A stretch of DNA of 64,000 nt, taken from Nocardia arthritidis NBRC 100137. Its GTDB lineage: Bacteria; Actinomycetota; Actinomycetes; Mycobacteriales; Mycobacteriaceae. Of the stretch, positions 45,330-55,377 are shown one piece after another (within the stretch, counting starts at the first letter, position 1; every line of letters begins with the position of its first letter). Location: contig NZ_BDBB01000018.1 of assembly GCF_001612765.1 (NCBI RefSeq), positions 124,001-188,000 of the forward strand, given 5' to 3'. Position numbers and translations under genes: made by a program. The notes under the pieces were generated by a model. The model was not told where the DNA came from, did no database searches, and saw only the letters and a list, made by a program, of their open reading frames with translations.

Positions 45330-46960
45330 CCACCGCCATCGCCGGGCGCGCCGCGGCGTCGCCTGCGCGCGGCGTCTCCCGCGACTTCGCGGGCACCGGG
45401 CGGTTGCTGCGGCTGTACCTGCGCCGCGACCGGATCGTACTGCCGCTGTGGACGCTGCTCATCGGTCTGATGCCCGCGTTCCAGGTGGCCAGCATCAAGG
45501 GCCTGTACGACAACCAGGCGTCCCTGGACAGCTTCGCGCGCACCACAGCCGACAGCCCCGCGCTGATCGCGATGTACGGTCCGGTGTTCAGCTCGGCGCT
45601 CGGCTCGATCGGCACCTGGAAAGCCGGCGCCATGTACACCATGATCGCCATCGCCACGGTGCTCACGGTGATCCGGCACACCCGCGTGGAGGAGGAGACC
45701 GGGCGCGCGGAACTGGTGAGCGCCACCAGTATCGGGCGTTTCGCCGGTCTCACCGCCACCCTGATCATGACCTACACCGGCGCATTGCTCGCCGGGATCG
45801 TGTGCGCGATGGCGCTGTATGCCGCCGACCTGCCCGGCGCGGGATCGGTGGCTTTCGGTGCCGCGCTGGCGGCGTCCGGCACCGTCTGGGCGGCGATCGC
45901 CGCGGTCGCCGCTCAGGTGAGCGCCGGTGCGCGAGTGGCGCGCGGCGTAGCCTTCGGCGCCCTCGGCGCGGCCTTCGCCTTGCGGGCGGTCGGCGACGCC
46001 GGAAACGGTGTGCTGTCCTGGTTCTCGCCCATCGGATGGTCGTTGCAGATCCGCCCGTACGCCGACGAACGATGGTGGGTGCTGCTGCCCTTCGCCGTCC
46101 TCGCCGTGGCGGGCACCGCGCTGGCGTACGCGTTGCTCGGCAACCGCGACGTCGGTTCGGGGCTCATCGCCGAGCGCCCCGGGCCATCGGCCGCGGCGCC
46201 TGTGCTGTCCGGCCCGTTCGGATTGGCCTGGCGGTTGCAGCGCGGCACCCTGCTGGCGTGGACGGTCGGCTTCGCCCTGTACGGCCTGCTGATCGGCGGC
46301 GCGGTCAACAGCGTCGGCGACATGCTCGACGGCAGCGCATCCATCCGCGACATGGTCACCCGGATGGGCGGCTCCCAGCAGCTACAGCAGTCGTTCATCA
46401 CCTACGCGATCACGATGCTGGCCGCGGCGGCCTCCGCCTACTCGATCTCCGCCGCCCTGCGCCTGCACGACGAGGAGACCAGCGCCCGGGTCGAGGCGAC
46501 GCTGTCCGGTGCGGTCGGCCGGGTCCGATACGCGCTGAGCCACATCGGCTTCGCGCTGCTCGGGCCCGCCGCGGCACTGCTGGTCTCCGGCGTGGCGATC
46601 GGCATCGTGTACGGCGCCACCGGCGGTGATCTCGGCACGAAACTCGGGCAGTCGATCGGCGCCGCCGCCGTGCAGGTGCCCGCGGTCTGGGTCGTCACGG
46701 GCATGGCGGTCGCGCTCTACGGTGTCGCACCGCGCTTCGCCCCCCTCGCCTGGGGTGTGCTCAGCGCCATGGTGGTGATCTTCTTCGTGGGTTCGCTGGA
46801 CGGGCTGCCGCAATGGATGGTGGATCTGGTGCCGTTCGTCCACCCACCGAAGGTGCCCGGCGCCGAATTCCAGGCGCTGCCGGTGCTGTGGCTGCTCGCG
46901 GTCGCGGCGGTCCTGCTGGCCGTCGGCGTCACCGCGTTCCGCAGGCGCGACCTGCGCTGA
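45326..46960 (+). CDS. ABC exporter permease (Rv1217c type)
   Basis: 544 residues with about 12 membrane helices in two six-helix halves, as in polyketide/drug exporters of the ABC-2 type. It starts [25 protein letters not shown] before the first helix [20 protein letters not shown] region. Co-translated with the ATPase. Substrates are unknown; the mycobacterial counterpart affects sensitivity to several drugs. A strong hairpin terminates the operon. Confidence 0.88.
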   Translation: MTTAIAGRAAASPARGVSRDFAGTGRLLRLYLRRDRIVLPLWTLLIGLMPAFQVASIKGLYDNQASLDSFARTTADSPALIAMYGPVFSSALGSIGTWKAGAMYTMIAIATVLTVIRHTRVEEETGRAELVSATSIGRFAGLTATLIMTYTGALLAGIVCAMALYAADLPGAGSVAFGAALAASGTVWAAIAAVAAQVSAGARVARGVAFGALGAAFALRAVGDAGNGVLSWFSPIGWSLQIRPYADERWWVLLPFAVLAVAGTALAYALLGNRDVGSGLIAERPGPSAAAPVLSGPFGLAWRLQRGTLLAWTVGFALYGLLIGGAVNSVGDMLDGSASIRDMVTRMGGSQQLQQSFITYAITMLAAAASAYSISAALRLHDEETSARVEATLSGAVGRVRYALSHIGFALLGPAAALLVSGVAIGIVYGATGGDLGTKLGQSIGAAAVQVPAVWVVTGMAVALYGVAPRFAPLAWGVLSAMVVIFFVGSLDGLPQWMVDLVPFVHPPKVPGAEFQALPVLWLLAVAAVLLAVGVTAFRRRDLR

Positions 46961-46971
46961 CGACGGACCCC

Positions 46972-47004
46972 GTGGCCCGCGCGAAACCCCTTCGCGCGGG
47001 CCAC
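46972..47004. terminator. Bidirectional terminator between the exporter and LLM genes
   Basis: Perfect 14-base-pair stem (GTGGCCCGCGCGAA / TTCGCGCGGGCCAC) with a five-base loop, in the gap between the convergent operons. Confidence 0.7.
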
Positions 47005-47101
47005 TTCTCGTCCGGGGGCAGTTCGCCTCGCCTCGGGCCGGTGCTCGCGGGCTCGCCCATCGGCCGCGGCTACGAGTGACCGCGGTGGCGCGCCGAGCGC
47101 G

Positions 47102-47971
47102 TCACCCGTTGGGCTCGATACCCAGCTTCCCGGCCAGTCGCGTGAGGTAGGCGCGCACGTCCTCCGCCGCGCGATCGGGCAGCCCGAAAACCGCTTCGGT
47201 GACACCCGCTTCGGCCCAGCGCGCCAGCTGCTCGGCGTCGTGGCGCCCGGCGAGCGCGACGACCTCGGGGCGGTCGGCGCGCTCGTGCTCGCGCCACACC
47301 CGGTGCAGCAGAGCGATTTTCTGATCCAACCCGTCCTCGGTCGGCGTGGTGATCCATCCGTCGGCGTAGTTCGCCAACCAGGTGAAATTCTTCTCGGTGC
47401 CCGCCGCGCCGAGCAGGACCGGAATGCGTTTCTGCACCGGCTTCGGCCAGGACCAGCTGGCGCCGAAGGTGACGAATTCGCCGTCGAAGCCCGCCTCCTC
47501 TTCGGTCCACAGCACCCGCATGGCCTCGAGATGCTCACGCAGCACCGTCCTGCGCTTGCCCGCGGGCACACCGTGGTGGGCCAGCTCGTCGGTATTCCAG
47601 CCGAATCCGACGCCGAGACTGACCCGGCCGCCGGACAGATGGTCGAGCGAGGCGATGGTCTTGGCCAGCGTGATCGGGTGATGCTCGGCGGGCAGCGCCA
47701 CCGCGGTGGACAACCCGATGCGCTCGGTCACGGACGCGGCGGTGCCCAGCGCGACCCACGGATCCAGGGTGCGCAGATAGCGGTCGTCGGGCAGGCTCGC
47801 ATCGCCGGTGCGCGGGTGCGCCGCGGCGCGAACCACCGGGATGTGCGTGTGCTCGGGGACGTAGAACGTGTCGAAACCGGCACGCTCGGCGGCCACCGCC
47901 GCATCCGCGGGGGTGATGCCCCGATCGCTGGTGAACAACACGATTCCGTACCGCACCGTACGCGCTCCCAT
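47102..47971 (-). CDS. LLM-class flavin/F420-dependent oxidoreductase
   Basis: 289 residues, luciferase-like TIM barrel. Features: YGIVLFTSDRGITPADAAVAAERAGFDTFYVPEHTHIP at the N-terminus and the SGGRVSLGVGFGWNTDELAHHGV segment, which is the pattern of F420-dependent LLM enzymes. The ATG at 47971 is chosen because a TCTAAT -10-like element ends seven bases upstream, suggesting a leaderless message under the KstR-type box. Substrate unknown; the operator points to steroid or related catabolism. Confidence 0.85.
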   Translation of the reverse strand: MGARTVRYGIVLFTSDRGITPADAAVAAERAGFDTFYVPEHTHIPVVRAAAHPRTGDASLPDDRYLRTLDPWVALGTAASVTERIGLSTAVALPAEHHPITLAKTIASLDHLSGGRVSLGVGFGWNTDELAHHGVPAGKRRTVLREHLEAMRVLWTEEEAGFDGEFVTFGASWSWPKPVQKRIPVLLGAAGTEKNFTWLANYADGWITTPTEDGLDQKIALLHRVWREHERADRPEVVALAGRHDAEQLARWAEAGVTEAVFGLPDRAAEDVRAYLTRLAGKLGIEPNG

Positions 47972-47980
47972 CGCCGAAAT

Positions 47981-47994
47981 TAGAACAAGTTCTA
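47981..47994. promoter_or_regulatory. KstR-type operator
   Basis: TAGAACAAGTTCTA, a perfect 6-2-6 inverted repeat matching the recalled KstR consensus TnnAACnnGTTnnA at every specified position. It ends ten bases before the LLM start and overlaps its -10-like element. The divergent ThrE-type gene starts 81 bases away on the other side and could also be affected. Confidence 0.7.
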
Positions 47995-48074
47995 TCACGA
48001 TCCGCCGGTCGCACCAAGGGGTGGCGGCACCGGCTCGCCCGCCGCGACCCGCACGGATGCCAAGGAGACGTCGG

Positions 48075-49613
48075 ATGACTAGGTTCGCCTCCATGAGTCT
48101 CGACGCATCTTCCGTAGGCGATGTCACCACCGAACGGGTGGATCACCTCGGCTGGCGTCGCGGGCTTCGCCTGCGGCGCGCCCGGCCCATACCCGTCGTC
48201 ACCCAGGCCGTCGGCCTGCTGGTGGCCGACCGGCAGGCGACCGCGGATACCATCGTCACCGCGCCGACGCCGTTGCAGCCGATCGATCTCACCGACGACG
48301 CCAGAGTGGCCGAAGTCCTCGACCTCGCGGTCCGGGTCGGCGAGGTGGTCCTCGCCTCCGGCACCGGCGTGGTGGACACCACCACGACGGTGCGGTTCAT
48401 CGCCGCCACCTACGGCCTGTCCCGCTGCAGCATCGACGTCACCTACGACGCCATCCGCATCTGGGCCGACCGCGGGCCCGCGCTGCCGCCGGCCAGCACC
48501 ATGCGGATCGTGCACTATCGCGCCCTGGACTTCACCCGGCTCGCCGCGGTGGACCGGCTCACCCGCCGGATCCGCAACGAACTGGTCCCGCCGGACCAGG
48601 CCCGCGCCGCACTCGACGCCATCACCTCGGCGCCGCATCCCTACCCCCGGTGGACCGCCACCGCCGCGTGGTCGCTGATGGCGGCGGCGATCGCCGCGCT
48701 GCTCGGCGCGGGCACACTCGTGGCCGCGGTCAGTTTCGCGACCACCGCGGCGATCGACCGCACCAATCGCGTCCTCAATCGCTACGGATTGCCGTTCTTC
48801 TTCCAGCACATGGTGGGCGGCGCCATCGCGGCGATCCCGGCCATCGTGCTGGCGAGCCTGGCCGCGCGCTTGCGCATCGATGCCGACCCGACCCTGATCA
48901 TCGCCGCCGGGATCACCGTGCTGCTCAGTGGATTGCAGCTGGTCGGCTCGGTGCAGGACGCGATCACCGGCGCCCCCATCACCGCCACGGCCCGCATGCT
49001 CGAGGTGATGATGATGACCGGCGGCATCATCGCGGGCATCGCGTTCACCCTGCGCATCGCCGACCTCCTCGACGCCACGGTGCCACCGGTCTATCTGACC
49101 TCCGCCCGCGACATCACCGACCTGCCGGTGAAGATCCTGGCCGGTGCGGTGGCGGCCCTGGCGTTCGCGCTCGCCTGCTACGCCGAGCGCCGGGCCCTCG
49201 CCGCCGCGGCGGGCAGCGGCGCCGCGGGCATCATCTGCTTCCTGCTCGTCCAGCAGGCCGGGTTCGGGCCCGTGATCTCCTCCGGCGCGGCCGCGACGCT
49301 GGTCGGCCTGGCCGGTGGCCTGATGGCCCGCCGGGCGCTGACTCCCCCGCTGGTCGTCGCGGTCGCGGGCATCACCCCGTTGCTCCCCGGCCTCAAGGTC
49401 TATCGCGGGCTCTACGCCCTGCTCAACGACGAACTGCTGATCGGAGGCAACCAGCTGCTGTCGGCCTTCGGCATCGGCTGCGCGCTGGCGGCCGGTGTCA
49501 CGCTCGGCGAGTGGTGTGACCGCACCGTGCGCAGGCCCCGGATACTGCGCCGGTTCGGCTCGCTGCGCCGCCCGATCGTGCGGCGACGGCGGCGCTCGGC
49601 GCCCGCGCACTGA
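48075..49613 (+). CDS. Threonine/serine exporter family protein (ThrE-like)
   Basis: 512 residues. The N-terminal half is a soluble ThrE-N domain (VLDLAVRVGEVVLASGTGVVDTTTTVRFIAATYGL) and the C-terminal half has about ten membrane helices, ending in a basic tail. Corynebacterial ThrE exports threonine and serine. AAGGAGA precedes the ATG. Single-gene unit; divergent from the LLM gene. Confidence 0.88.
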   Translation: MTRFASMSLDASSVGDVTTERVDHLGWRRGLRLRRARPIPVVTQAVGLLVADRQATADTIVTAPTPLQPIDLTDDARVAEVLDLAVRVGEVVLASGTGVVDTTTTVRFIAATYGLSRCSIDVTYDAIRIWADRGPALPPASTMRIVHYRALDFTRLAAVDRLTRRIRNELVPPDQARAALDAITSAPHPYPRWTATAAWSLMAAAIAALLGAGTLVAAVSFATTAAIDRTNRVLNRYGLPFFFQHMVGGAIAAIPAIVLASLAARLRIDADPTLIIAAGITVLLSGLQLVGSVQDAITGAPITATARMLEVMMMTGGIIAGIAFTLRIADLLDATVPPVYLTSARDITDLPVKILAGAVAALAFALACYAERRALAAAAGSGAAGIICFLLVQQAGFGPVISSGAAATLVGLAGGLMARRALTPPLVVAVAGITPLLPGLKVYRGLYALLNDELLIGGNQLLSAFGIGCALAAGVTLGEWCDRTVRRPRILRRFGSLRRPIVRRRRRSAPAH

Positions 49614-49720
49614 CCCGCGAGGCGCATGCGCGGCGAACGCCCGCCCGGTAACCTCTTATCGAACTGGTCAGGGCCGCGCGATGCGATGGCGGCCCCGGTG
49701 TGAGGTGAGGTGGTTCGGAC

Positions 49721-50377
49721 ATGCCGCAAACAGATCCGTTCTCGAAGCAGATCCGTACCGCCACCGCGCAGCAGCACGCGGAGGCGGAGAACTCCCGCTT
49801 CATGAGCGACATGCTGGGCGGGTCCCTCGGTGTCGACTCGTATCACCGCTACACCGGTCAGCTCTGGTTCATCTACCGCGCGCTCGAACAGCGGTGGGAG
49901 ACGCTGGCCGACGACCCGGTCGCCGGACCGTTCATCCGGCCGGAGCTGGCCCGCACCGCCGAACTCGAACGCGATCTCGCGCATCTCCTTGGCTCCGGCT
50001 GGCGTACCGGCCTGGAACCGTTGCCCGCCACCGCGGCCTACGCCGCACGCATCGATGCGTGCGCACGCGACTGGCCCGCCGGGTACATCGCCCACCACTA
50101 CACCCGCTACCTCGGCGACCTGTCCGGCGGACAAGTCATCCGCGGCACCGCCGAAAAGCTGTGGAACCTTCCCCATCGCGGCGACGGGGTGCGTTTCTAC
50201 GTCTTCGACGGCGTACGCAATCCGGCGGCGTTCAAGCGGGAATACCGCGGCCTGCTCGATCGCCTGCCGCTCGATGATCTGGAGCGCCGCCGCGTACTCG
50301 ACGAGGGCAAGCGCGCCTTCGCGATGAACACCGCGGTCTTCGAGGAGCTCGCCGAGGAATTCCCGGCCGCTCAGTAG
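49721..50377 (+). CDS. Heme oxygenase (HmuO type)
   Basis: 218 residues, canonical heme oxygenase. The proximal heme ligand His19 is in ATAQQHAEAENS; the distal helix glycines appear in RYLGDLSGGQVIRG, with the YxAHHYTRYLGDL motif before it. It opens heme to biliverdin, CO and iron, so the role is iron acquisition from host or environmental heme. No IdeR box is convincing in the 107-base upstream gap. Confidence 0.95.
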   Translation: MPQTDPFSKQIRTATAQQHAEAENSRFMSDMLGGSLGVDSYHRYTGQLWFIYRALEQRWETLADDPVAGPFIRPELARTAELERDLAHLLGSGWRTGLEPLPATAAYAARIDACARDWPAGYIAHHYTRYLGDLSGGQVIRGTAEKLWNLPHRGDGVRFYVFDGVRNPAAFKREYRGLLDRLPLDDLERRRVLDEGKRAFAMNTAVFEELAEEFPAAQ

Positions 50378-50461
50378 CCGGATCGACGTGACGCATCGCG
50401 CTGCGGCGCGCGGTATTTCGGCAGTGCTGCGCGAATGCCGATGACGTGGGACAGTCATAAT

Positions 50462-52165
50462 ATGAGAGCGCGCCGCCGCATCGCCGTGGTTCTTGCCGGT
50501 CTTGCCGGTGTCGGTCTGGTGGGGGGTTGCGGCACGACGTCCGACCCCGGCGCCGGTCCCGGCTCGTCGACGGCGGCACAGATCGTGCCCTTGATCTCGA
50601 CGGACGATCTGCGTCCCGCGCAGCCCGACGAGGTGCACCTGTTCGGCTTCAACGATCTGCACGGAAACCTGCAGCCGCCGAACGGGTCCAACGGGAAGAT
50701 CGGCAGATACGACGCGGGCGGAGCCGCCTATCTGGCCACCCATCTGGCACGGCTGAAGGCCGCCTATCCGTCCAGCGCCGTACTGGCGGCCGGAGACAAC
50801 ATCGGGGCGAGCCCGCTGGTCTCCAGCCTGTTCCACGACGAGCCGACGATCGATTTCCTCAACAACGTGGGAGTGGCCGCCTCCGCGGTCGGCAATCACG
50901 AATTCGACGACGGAGTAAGGGAATTGACGCGTTTACAGCAAGGCGGGTGCGCGTGGGACGGATGTTCTCCCGGCGCTCCGTTCACCGGCGCGAAGTTCCC
51001 CTACCTGGCCGCGAACGTCACCGACGCGCAGGGCAACCCGCCACCCGCACTGCGCCCGTGGACCCTGCTCGAGGTGAGCGGGCACCGGATCGGCGTCGTC
51101 GGCACCGTCACGCCCGACACCGCGAATATCGTTCTGCCCGAGGGCATCCGGGGCTATCTGTTCGGCGACCAGGCCGCCGCGATCAACCGCTACGTGCCGG
51201 AGATGAAAGCGGCGGGTGCGGAGGCGATCGTGGCGCTGATGCATGACGGCGGCTCCCAGCGGCCCGAACAGGACGCACCACTGGACTACAACGGCTGCGC
51301 GAACGTCACCCCGAACGTGACCGAATTGGCCGAGCGGGTCGACCCCGCGGTCCGGGCGGTGTTCACCGCCCACAGCCACCAGCCCTACGTCTGCACCACC
51401 GGGGGCAAGGTCATCACCCAGGCATCGTCCTACGGACGGCTCATCACCGACGTCACGCTGCGCTTCGGCCCCGACGGTGTGCAAGCGTCGGCGCTCAACC
51501 GAGTGGTGACCCGCGAGGTGACACCCGACGCCCCGACGACCGCGCTGATCGATTTCTACACCGAGCAGTCCCGGCCCCGCGCGGGCCGCGTGGTCGGCGC
51601 GAGCGCGGCCCTCCTCCCGCACGACCCGAGCCCGGCGGGCACCTCACCGCTGGGCGACGTGATCGCCGATTCCATGCTGTCGGCCACCGCGGGACCGGGC
51701 GCCGCCGTAGCCGCCTTCATGAACCCCGGCGGCGTGCGCGCCGATCTGAGACAGGGACCGATCACCTACGGCGATATCTTCACCGTCCAGCCGTTCGGCA
51801 ACCAGGTCGTCACGGTCACACTCACCGGCAGCCAGATCCTGCGCCTACTGGAACAGCAGTGGAACAACCCTGGCAAACCGACGATTCTTTCCCTCGCGGG
51901 CATCGGCTATGCCTACTCCGATACCGCTCCCACAGGCGCGAAGGTGATCGCGAACAGTGTCCGTATCGGAGGGCAGCCGCTCAACCCGGTCGCCGCCTAT
52001 CGCGTGACGACCAACAACTTCCTCGCTTCGGGCGGCGACGGATTCACCGTCTTCACCGAGGGCGTCGACACCGCGGTGGGCCCGACCGACCTGGACGCCT
52101 TCGAGACGTTCCTGCGTGACAAACCTCCGCTGCAGGCCCCGCCGGCACGGGTCGAGAAGAAGTAG
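50462..52165 (+). CDS. 5'-nucleotidase-family metallophosphatase, probable lipoprotein
   Basis: About 567 residues. The signal sequence RRRIAVVLAGLAGVGLVGGC ends in a lipobox-like VGGC, suggesting a membrane-anchored lipoprotein. The metallophosphatase domain has FGFNDLHGNL (DxH), AAGDNIGASPL, VGNHEFDDG and FTAHSHQPY; the C-terminal 5'-nucleotidase domain contains NPGGVRADLRQGPITYGDIF and the ligand loop NNFLASGGDGFTVFTEG. It would hydrolyse extracellular nucleotides. The ATG at 50462 is preferred; an ATG at 50435 adds nine residues. A CATAAT just before 50462 makes the start less certain. Confidence 0.9.
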   Translation: MRARRRIAVVLAGLAGVGLVGGCGTTSDPGAGPGSSTAAQIVPLISTDDLRPAQPDEVHLFGFNDLHGNLQPPNGSNGKIGRYDAGGAAYLATHLARLKAAYPSSAVLAAGDNIGASPLVSSLFHDEPTIDFLNNVGVAASAVGNHEFDDGVRELTRLQQGGCAWDGCSPGAPFTGAKFPYLAANVTDAQGNPPPALRPWTLLEVSGHRIGVVGTVTPDTANIVLPEGIRGYLFGDQAAAINRYVPEMKAAGAEAIVALMHDGGSQRPEQDAPLDYNGCANVTPNVTELAERVDPAVRAVFTAHSHQPYVCTTGGKVITQASSYGRLITDVTLRFGPDGVQASALNRVVTREVTPDAPTTALIDFYTEQSRPRAGRVVGASAALLPHDPSPAGTSPLGDVIADSMLSATAGPGAAVAAFMNPGGVRADLRQGPITYGDIFTVQPFGNQVVTVTLTGSQILRLLEQQWNNPGKPTILSLAGIGYAYSDTAPTGAKVIANSVRIGGQPLNPVAAYRVTTNNFLASGGDGFTVFTEGVDTAVGPTDLDAFETFLRDKPPLQAPPARVEKK

Positions 52166-52315
52166 TCGAATCGGACGCCACAGAGTTGCTGGACACTCGA
52201 CCAGAACGTGAGTAACTGGAATTCTGTGTAACACATACCGTTTGACCTGCGCAGACGGTGATCAGTCCCACATGTCGAACGGACCATGATCGCTTGCCGG
52301 TGCCGCACGCGGTCG

Positions 52316-52331
52316 ATTACTGTTCAGTAAT
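52316..52331. promoter_or_regulatory. Palindromic operator before the fatty acyl reductase gene
   Basis: Perfect 7-2-7 inverted repeat ATTACTG-TT-CAGTAAT, 135 bases before the next gene. Size and symmetry fit a TetR- or GntR-type regulator. No regulator gene is adjacent. The rest of the 301-base gap shows only a weak TGTGT-A-ACACA repeat. Confidence 0.5.
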
Positions 52332-52466
52332 AAGTCAGGACGAAGGTGTTCCTACTTTCGGCCCGACGTGTGTCGCTGGGGGCCGAATCAACGCTGTCCG
52401 CATCCATTGCCGCATGCCGGATGACTTGTGCGACAACATGGTTCGAGTAAGCAGCAGGAGAGTGCG

Positions 52467-54497
52467 ATGGCCACTTACATCGTGACGGGCGGAACCGGAT
52501 TCTTGGGCAGGCGGGTGGTGCAGGACCTGCTGGATCGCGACGCCGACGCGATCGTCCACGTGCTGGTGCGCGAGACGTCGCTGGCGAAATTCACCGACAT
52601 CGCGTCGGGCTGGCGCGGCGCCGAGCGGGTCTTCGCGCTCATCGGCGATCTCACCGCCGAGGGCCTGGGATTGGCGTGCGAGGCGCCGCGGGCCGACCAC
52701 GTGGTGCACCTGGGCGCCGTCTACGACATGACCGCCGACGAGGACACCGCGCACGCGGCGAACGTCACCGGCACGCGCTCGGTGCTGGCCCTGGCGCACG
52801 AGCTGGGCGCGGTGCTGCACCACGTCTCCTCCGTGGCCGTGGCCGGCGACCACAAAGGCAAGTTCTTCGAGGAGGACTTCGACCTCGGGCAGCGGCTGAC
52901 CTCGCCGTATCACCGCACCAAGTTCGCCGCCGAGAAGCTCGTCCGCGAGTCGCGCGGCGTGCGCTGGCGGGTCTATCGCCCCGCGATCATCGTGGGCGAT
53001 TCCCGCACCGGCGAGATGGACAAGATCGACGGCCCCTACTACTTCTTCGGCGCGATCGCGCGGCTGGCCGCGCTGCCGTCCGAGCTGCCGTTGCCGCTCC
53101 CGGATCTCGGCGCCACGAATATCGTTCCGGTGGACTATGTCTCGGCCGCCATGGCGGAGCTGATCCGCCGCCCCGGCCTGGACGGGCGCACCTTCCACCT
53201 GGTCAACCCGGAGCCGCAGCCGTTCGGCGAGGTGTACCGCGCGCTCGCCGCCGCGGCGGGCGCCCCGACCGGTGTGGGCGCGGTGCCGGGCAGCGCAATG
53301 GCGCTCAGCGGGCTCGCGCAGATCCCCGGCCTCACCGCCGTGCGCGATTTCCTGCTCGAGCAGGTGGGCATCCCGGTCGAAGTCGCTCCACACACCTCGT
53401 TCTCCGCGGAGTTCATCAGCGACTCCACCCGCGCCCAGCTGCGCGGCTGCGGCCTGACGGTGCCGTCGTTCGACAGCTACGCCGAGCGGCTGTGGCAGTA
53501 CTGGCGCGACCACCTCGACCCGCAGCGCGGACGCGTGTCCATCACCGGCGACCCGCTCGCCGGACGGGTCGTGCTGATCACCGGCGCGTCCTCCGGCATC
53601 GGGCTGGCCACCGCGCACGCCGTCGCCCGGCGCGGCGCCACGGTCCTGATGGTCGCCCGCGGGCACGACGACCTGGCGGCGGCCGCCGACGCCGTGCGCG
53701 CCGATGGCGGTGTCGCGCATACCTATCCGTGCGACATCACCGACTCCGAAGCGGTCGAGAAGCTCGTGCAGTGCGTGCTCGACGACCACGGCCACGTCGA
53801 CTACCTGGTGAACAACGCGGGCCGTTCGATCCGCCGCTCGGTGCTCAACTCCACCGACCGGATGCACGATTTCGAGCGCACCATGGCGGTGAACTACTTC
53901 GGCGCCGTGCGGCTGATCCTCGGCCTGCTGCCGTCGATGCGGGCGCGACGCTTCGGACACGTGGTCAACATCTCCTCGATCGCGGTGCAGACCAAGGTGC
54001 CCCGATTCGCCGCCTATGTGGCGAGCAAGTCGGCGCTGGACAACTTCAGCGAGATCGCGGCGGTGGAGAACCGCGATGCCGGGATCACTTTCACCTCGGT
54101 GCGGATGCCGCTGGTGCGGACCCCGATGATCGCGCCGACCGACCTGTACCGCTCGCTTCCGGTGCCGGATCCGGAGCAGGCCGCCGCGATCGTGGTGCGT
54201 GCGCTCGAGGACCGGCCGCATCGCATCGACACGCCGGTCGGCACCTTCGCCCAGGCGGTGGAATTGCTGATGCCGTCGGTGAAGCGTCAGATCATGCACC
54301 AGGGCTACCGCATGTTCGGCGAATCCCGCGCCGCGCGGGGCGACGCGGAGCGCCGTCCGGGCGACCCGTCGCCCGCCACCGCGCCCGCGACCGGCGGCGG
54401 CGCGCTGTCCGCGCTGGCCCCTGTGATCATGCCGCTCATGGCGCTGCCGACCCCCGCGGCGCGCGTCGCTCGTATGGTCCCGGGCTTGCACTGGTAG
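52467..54497 (+). CDS. Two-domain fatty acyl-CoA reductase-like SDR protein (FcrA/AcrA1 type)
   Basis: 676 residues with two Rossmann domains: an N-terminal extended SDR/NAD-binding-4 domain (GGTGFLG 8-14; YHRTK with Tyr148 and Lys152) and a C-terminal classical SDR (GASSGIG near 373, Tyr517 of YVASK). The architecture matches fatty acyl-CoA reductases of Rhodococcus (FcrA) and Marinobacter and mycobacterial AcrA1, which reduce acyl-CoA to alcohol for wax esters. AGGAGA precedes the ATG. Substrate range is inference. Confidence 0.85.
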   Translation: MATYIVTGGTGFLGRRVVQDLLDRDADAIVHVLVRETSLAKFTDIASGWRGAERVFALIGDLTAEGLGLACEAPRADHVVHLGAVYDMTADEDTAHAANVTGTRSVLALAHELGAVLHHVSSVAVAGDHKGKFFEEDFDLGQRLTSPYHRTKFAAEKLVRESRGVRWRVYRPAIIVGDSRTGEMDKIDGPYYFFGAIARLAALPSELPLPLPDLGATNIVPVDYVSAAMAELIRRPGLDGRTFHLVNPEPQPFGEVYRALAAAAGAPTGVGAVPGSAMALSGLAQIPGLTAVRDFLLEQVGIPVEVAPHTSFSAEFISDSTRAQLRGCGLTVPSFDSYAERLWQYWRDHLDPQRGRVSITGDPLAGRVVLITGASSGIGLATAHAVARRGATVLMVARGHDDLAAAADAVRADGGVAHTYPCDITDSEAVEKLVQCVLDDHGHVDYLVNNAGRSIRRSVLNSTDRMHDFERTMAVNYFGAVRLILGLLPSMRARRFGHVVNISSIAVQTKVPRFAAYVASKSALDNFSEIAAVENRDAGITFTSVRMPLVRTPMIAPTDLYRSLPVPDPEQAAAIVVRALEDRPHRIDTPVGTFAQAVELLMPSVKRQIMHQGYRMFGESRAARGDAERRPGDPSPATAPATGGGALSALAPVIMPLMALPTPAARVARMVPGLHW

Positions 54498-54509
54498 CTC
54501 CGCACAGCC

Positions 54510-54539
54510 GAGTGGGGCCGACCTCGGTCGGCCCCACTC
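54510..54539. terminator. Bidirectional terminator between the reductase and cutinase genes
   Basis: Perfect 13-base-pair stem (GAGTGGGGCCGAC / GTCGGCCCCACTC) with loop CTCG, in the 66-base gap between convergent genes. Confidence 0.75.
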
Positions 54540-54563
54540 CTGCGGATTCCCGGTCCCGCGCGG

Positions 54564-55220
54564 TCACATCCGGTACACCGCGAACTCCACGGCGGGCCGC
54601 ATGGCCCAGCGGTAGTCCGTGTGCGCGGCCGGACGGATGCCGCCCTCGCACACCGGATCACCACTCGCGCAGTAGTTTCCGGTCCGCCAGGCGTATTGCT
54701 CCGGCACGGACCAGCCGACCAGCCGGATCGGATCACCGAGCAACAGCACCGCGGCCACGCGGGATTCCAGATCCGCGGGCAGGGTGCGGATGCCACCGAG
54801 CGCGGTCACGATGCCCGTGCCGAGCACCCCGTGCGTCACGACGGCCCCTTGTGAGAAGCCGACCAGAACGAACCGCTGATCCGGGCACCGCGCCGCTTGC
54901 CACAGCACATGAGCGGTCATGTCCTGGGTCCCGCGGCCGATCGAGGACGGGTCGAGCAGGTCTGCGGGATAGTCCACCCGATATGCCTGCGAATCAACCG
55001 GAAGTGCTCGCCACAGGGCGTCATACAGCGGGTCGCCCACCACCGCACCCAGATATCCGGGTTCGTGGGTGCCTCGGGCGACGACCACCTCGACCGCCGC
55101 ACAGGACGTCGCCCATGCGTGCAATCCCGTCGCAGCCCCGAACCCCGCGACGAGCAGTAGCACAGCGAATGCCTCTACTACACGCCACTTTTCGAAGTGA
55201 ATTACCTTCCGGTTGGCCAT
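54564..55220 (-). CDS. Cutinase-family esterase (Culp-like)
   Basis: 218 residues, alpha/beta hydrolase of the cutinase family: VVVARGTHEPGYLG, catalytic Ser in VLVGFSQGAVVTHGV, and the C-terminal GDPVCEGG with the catalytic Asp and disulphide cysteines, His after it. An N-terminal hydrophobic segment acts as signal or anchor, so it is exported. Likely hydrolyses host or environmental esters, including lipids. The ATG at 55220 has AGGTGAG upstream. Confidence 0.92.
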   Translation of the reverse strand: MANRKVIHFEKWRVVEAFAVLLLVAGFGAATGLHAWATSCAAVEVVVARGTHEPGYLGAVVGDPLYDALWRALPVDSQAYRVDYPADLLDPSSIGRGTQDMTAHVLWQAARCPDQRFVLVGFSQGAVVTHGVLGTGIVTALGGIRTLPADLESRVAAVLLLGDPIRLVGWSVPEQYAWRTGNYCASGDPVCEGGIRPAAHTDYRWAMRPAVEFAVYRM

Positions 55221-55377
55221 CGTACTCACCTACTCACGCCGTTGTGAGACAGCCGAGCGACACTTGTCAGTGACGATTACTCGGCTATATCCGCGAAGGT
55301 AGGAACGGCCACGGGGGCCGTCAAGGAACTCCACCCGACCGATACGGAGTCAGCGCCGAATCGTGTTCTCCGTCGTC

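Noticed and set aside
49614..49720. IdeR iron box ahead of heme oxygenase
   Set aside because: No palindrome close to the TTAGGTTAGGCTAACCTAA pattern could be found; TAACCT alone is too little.
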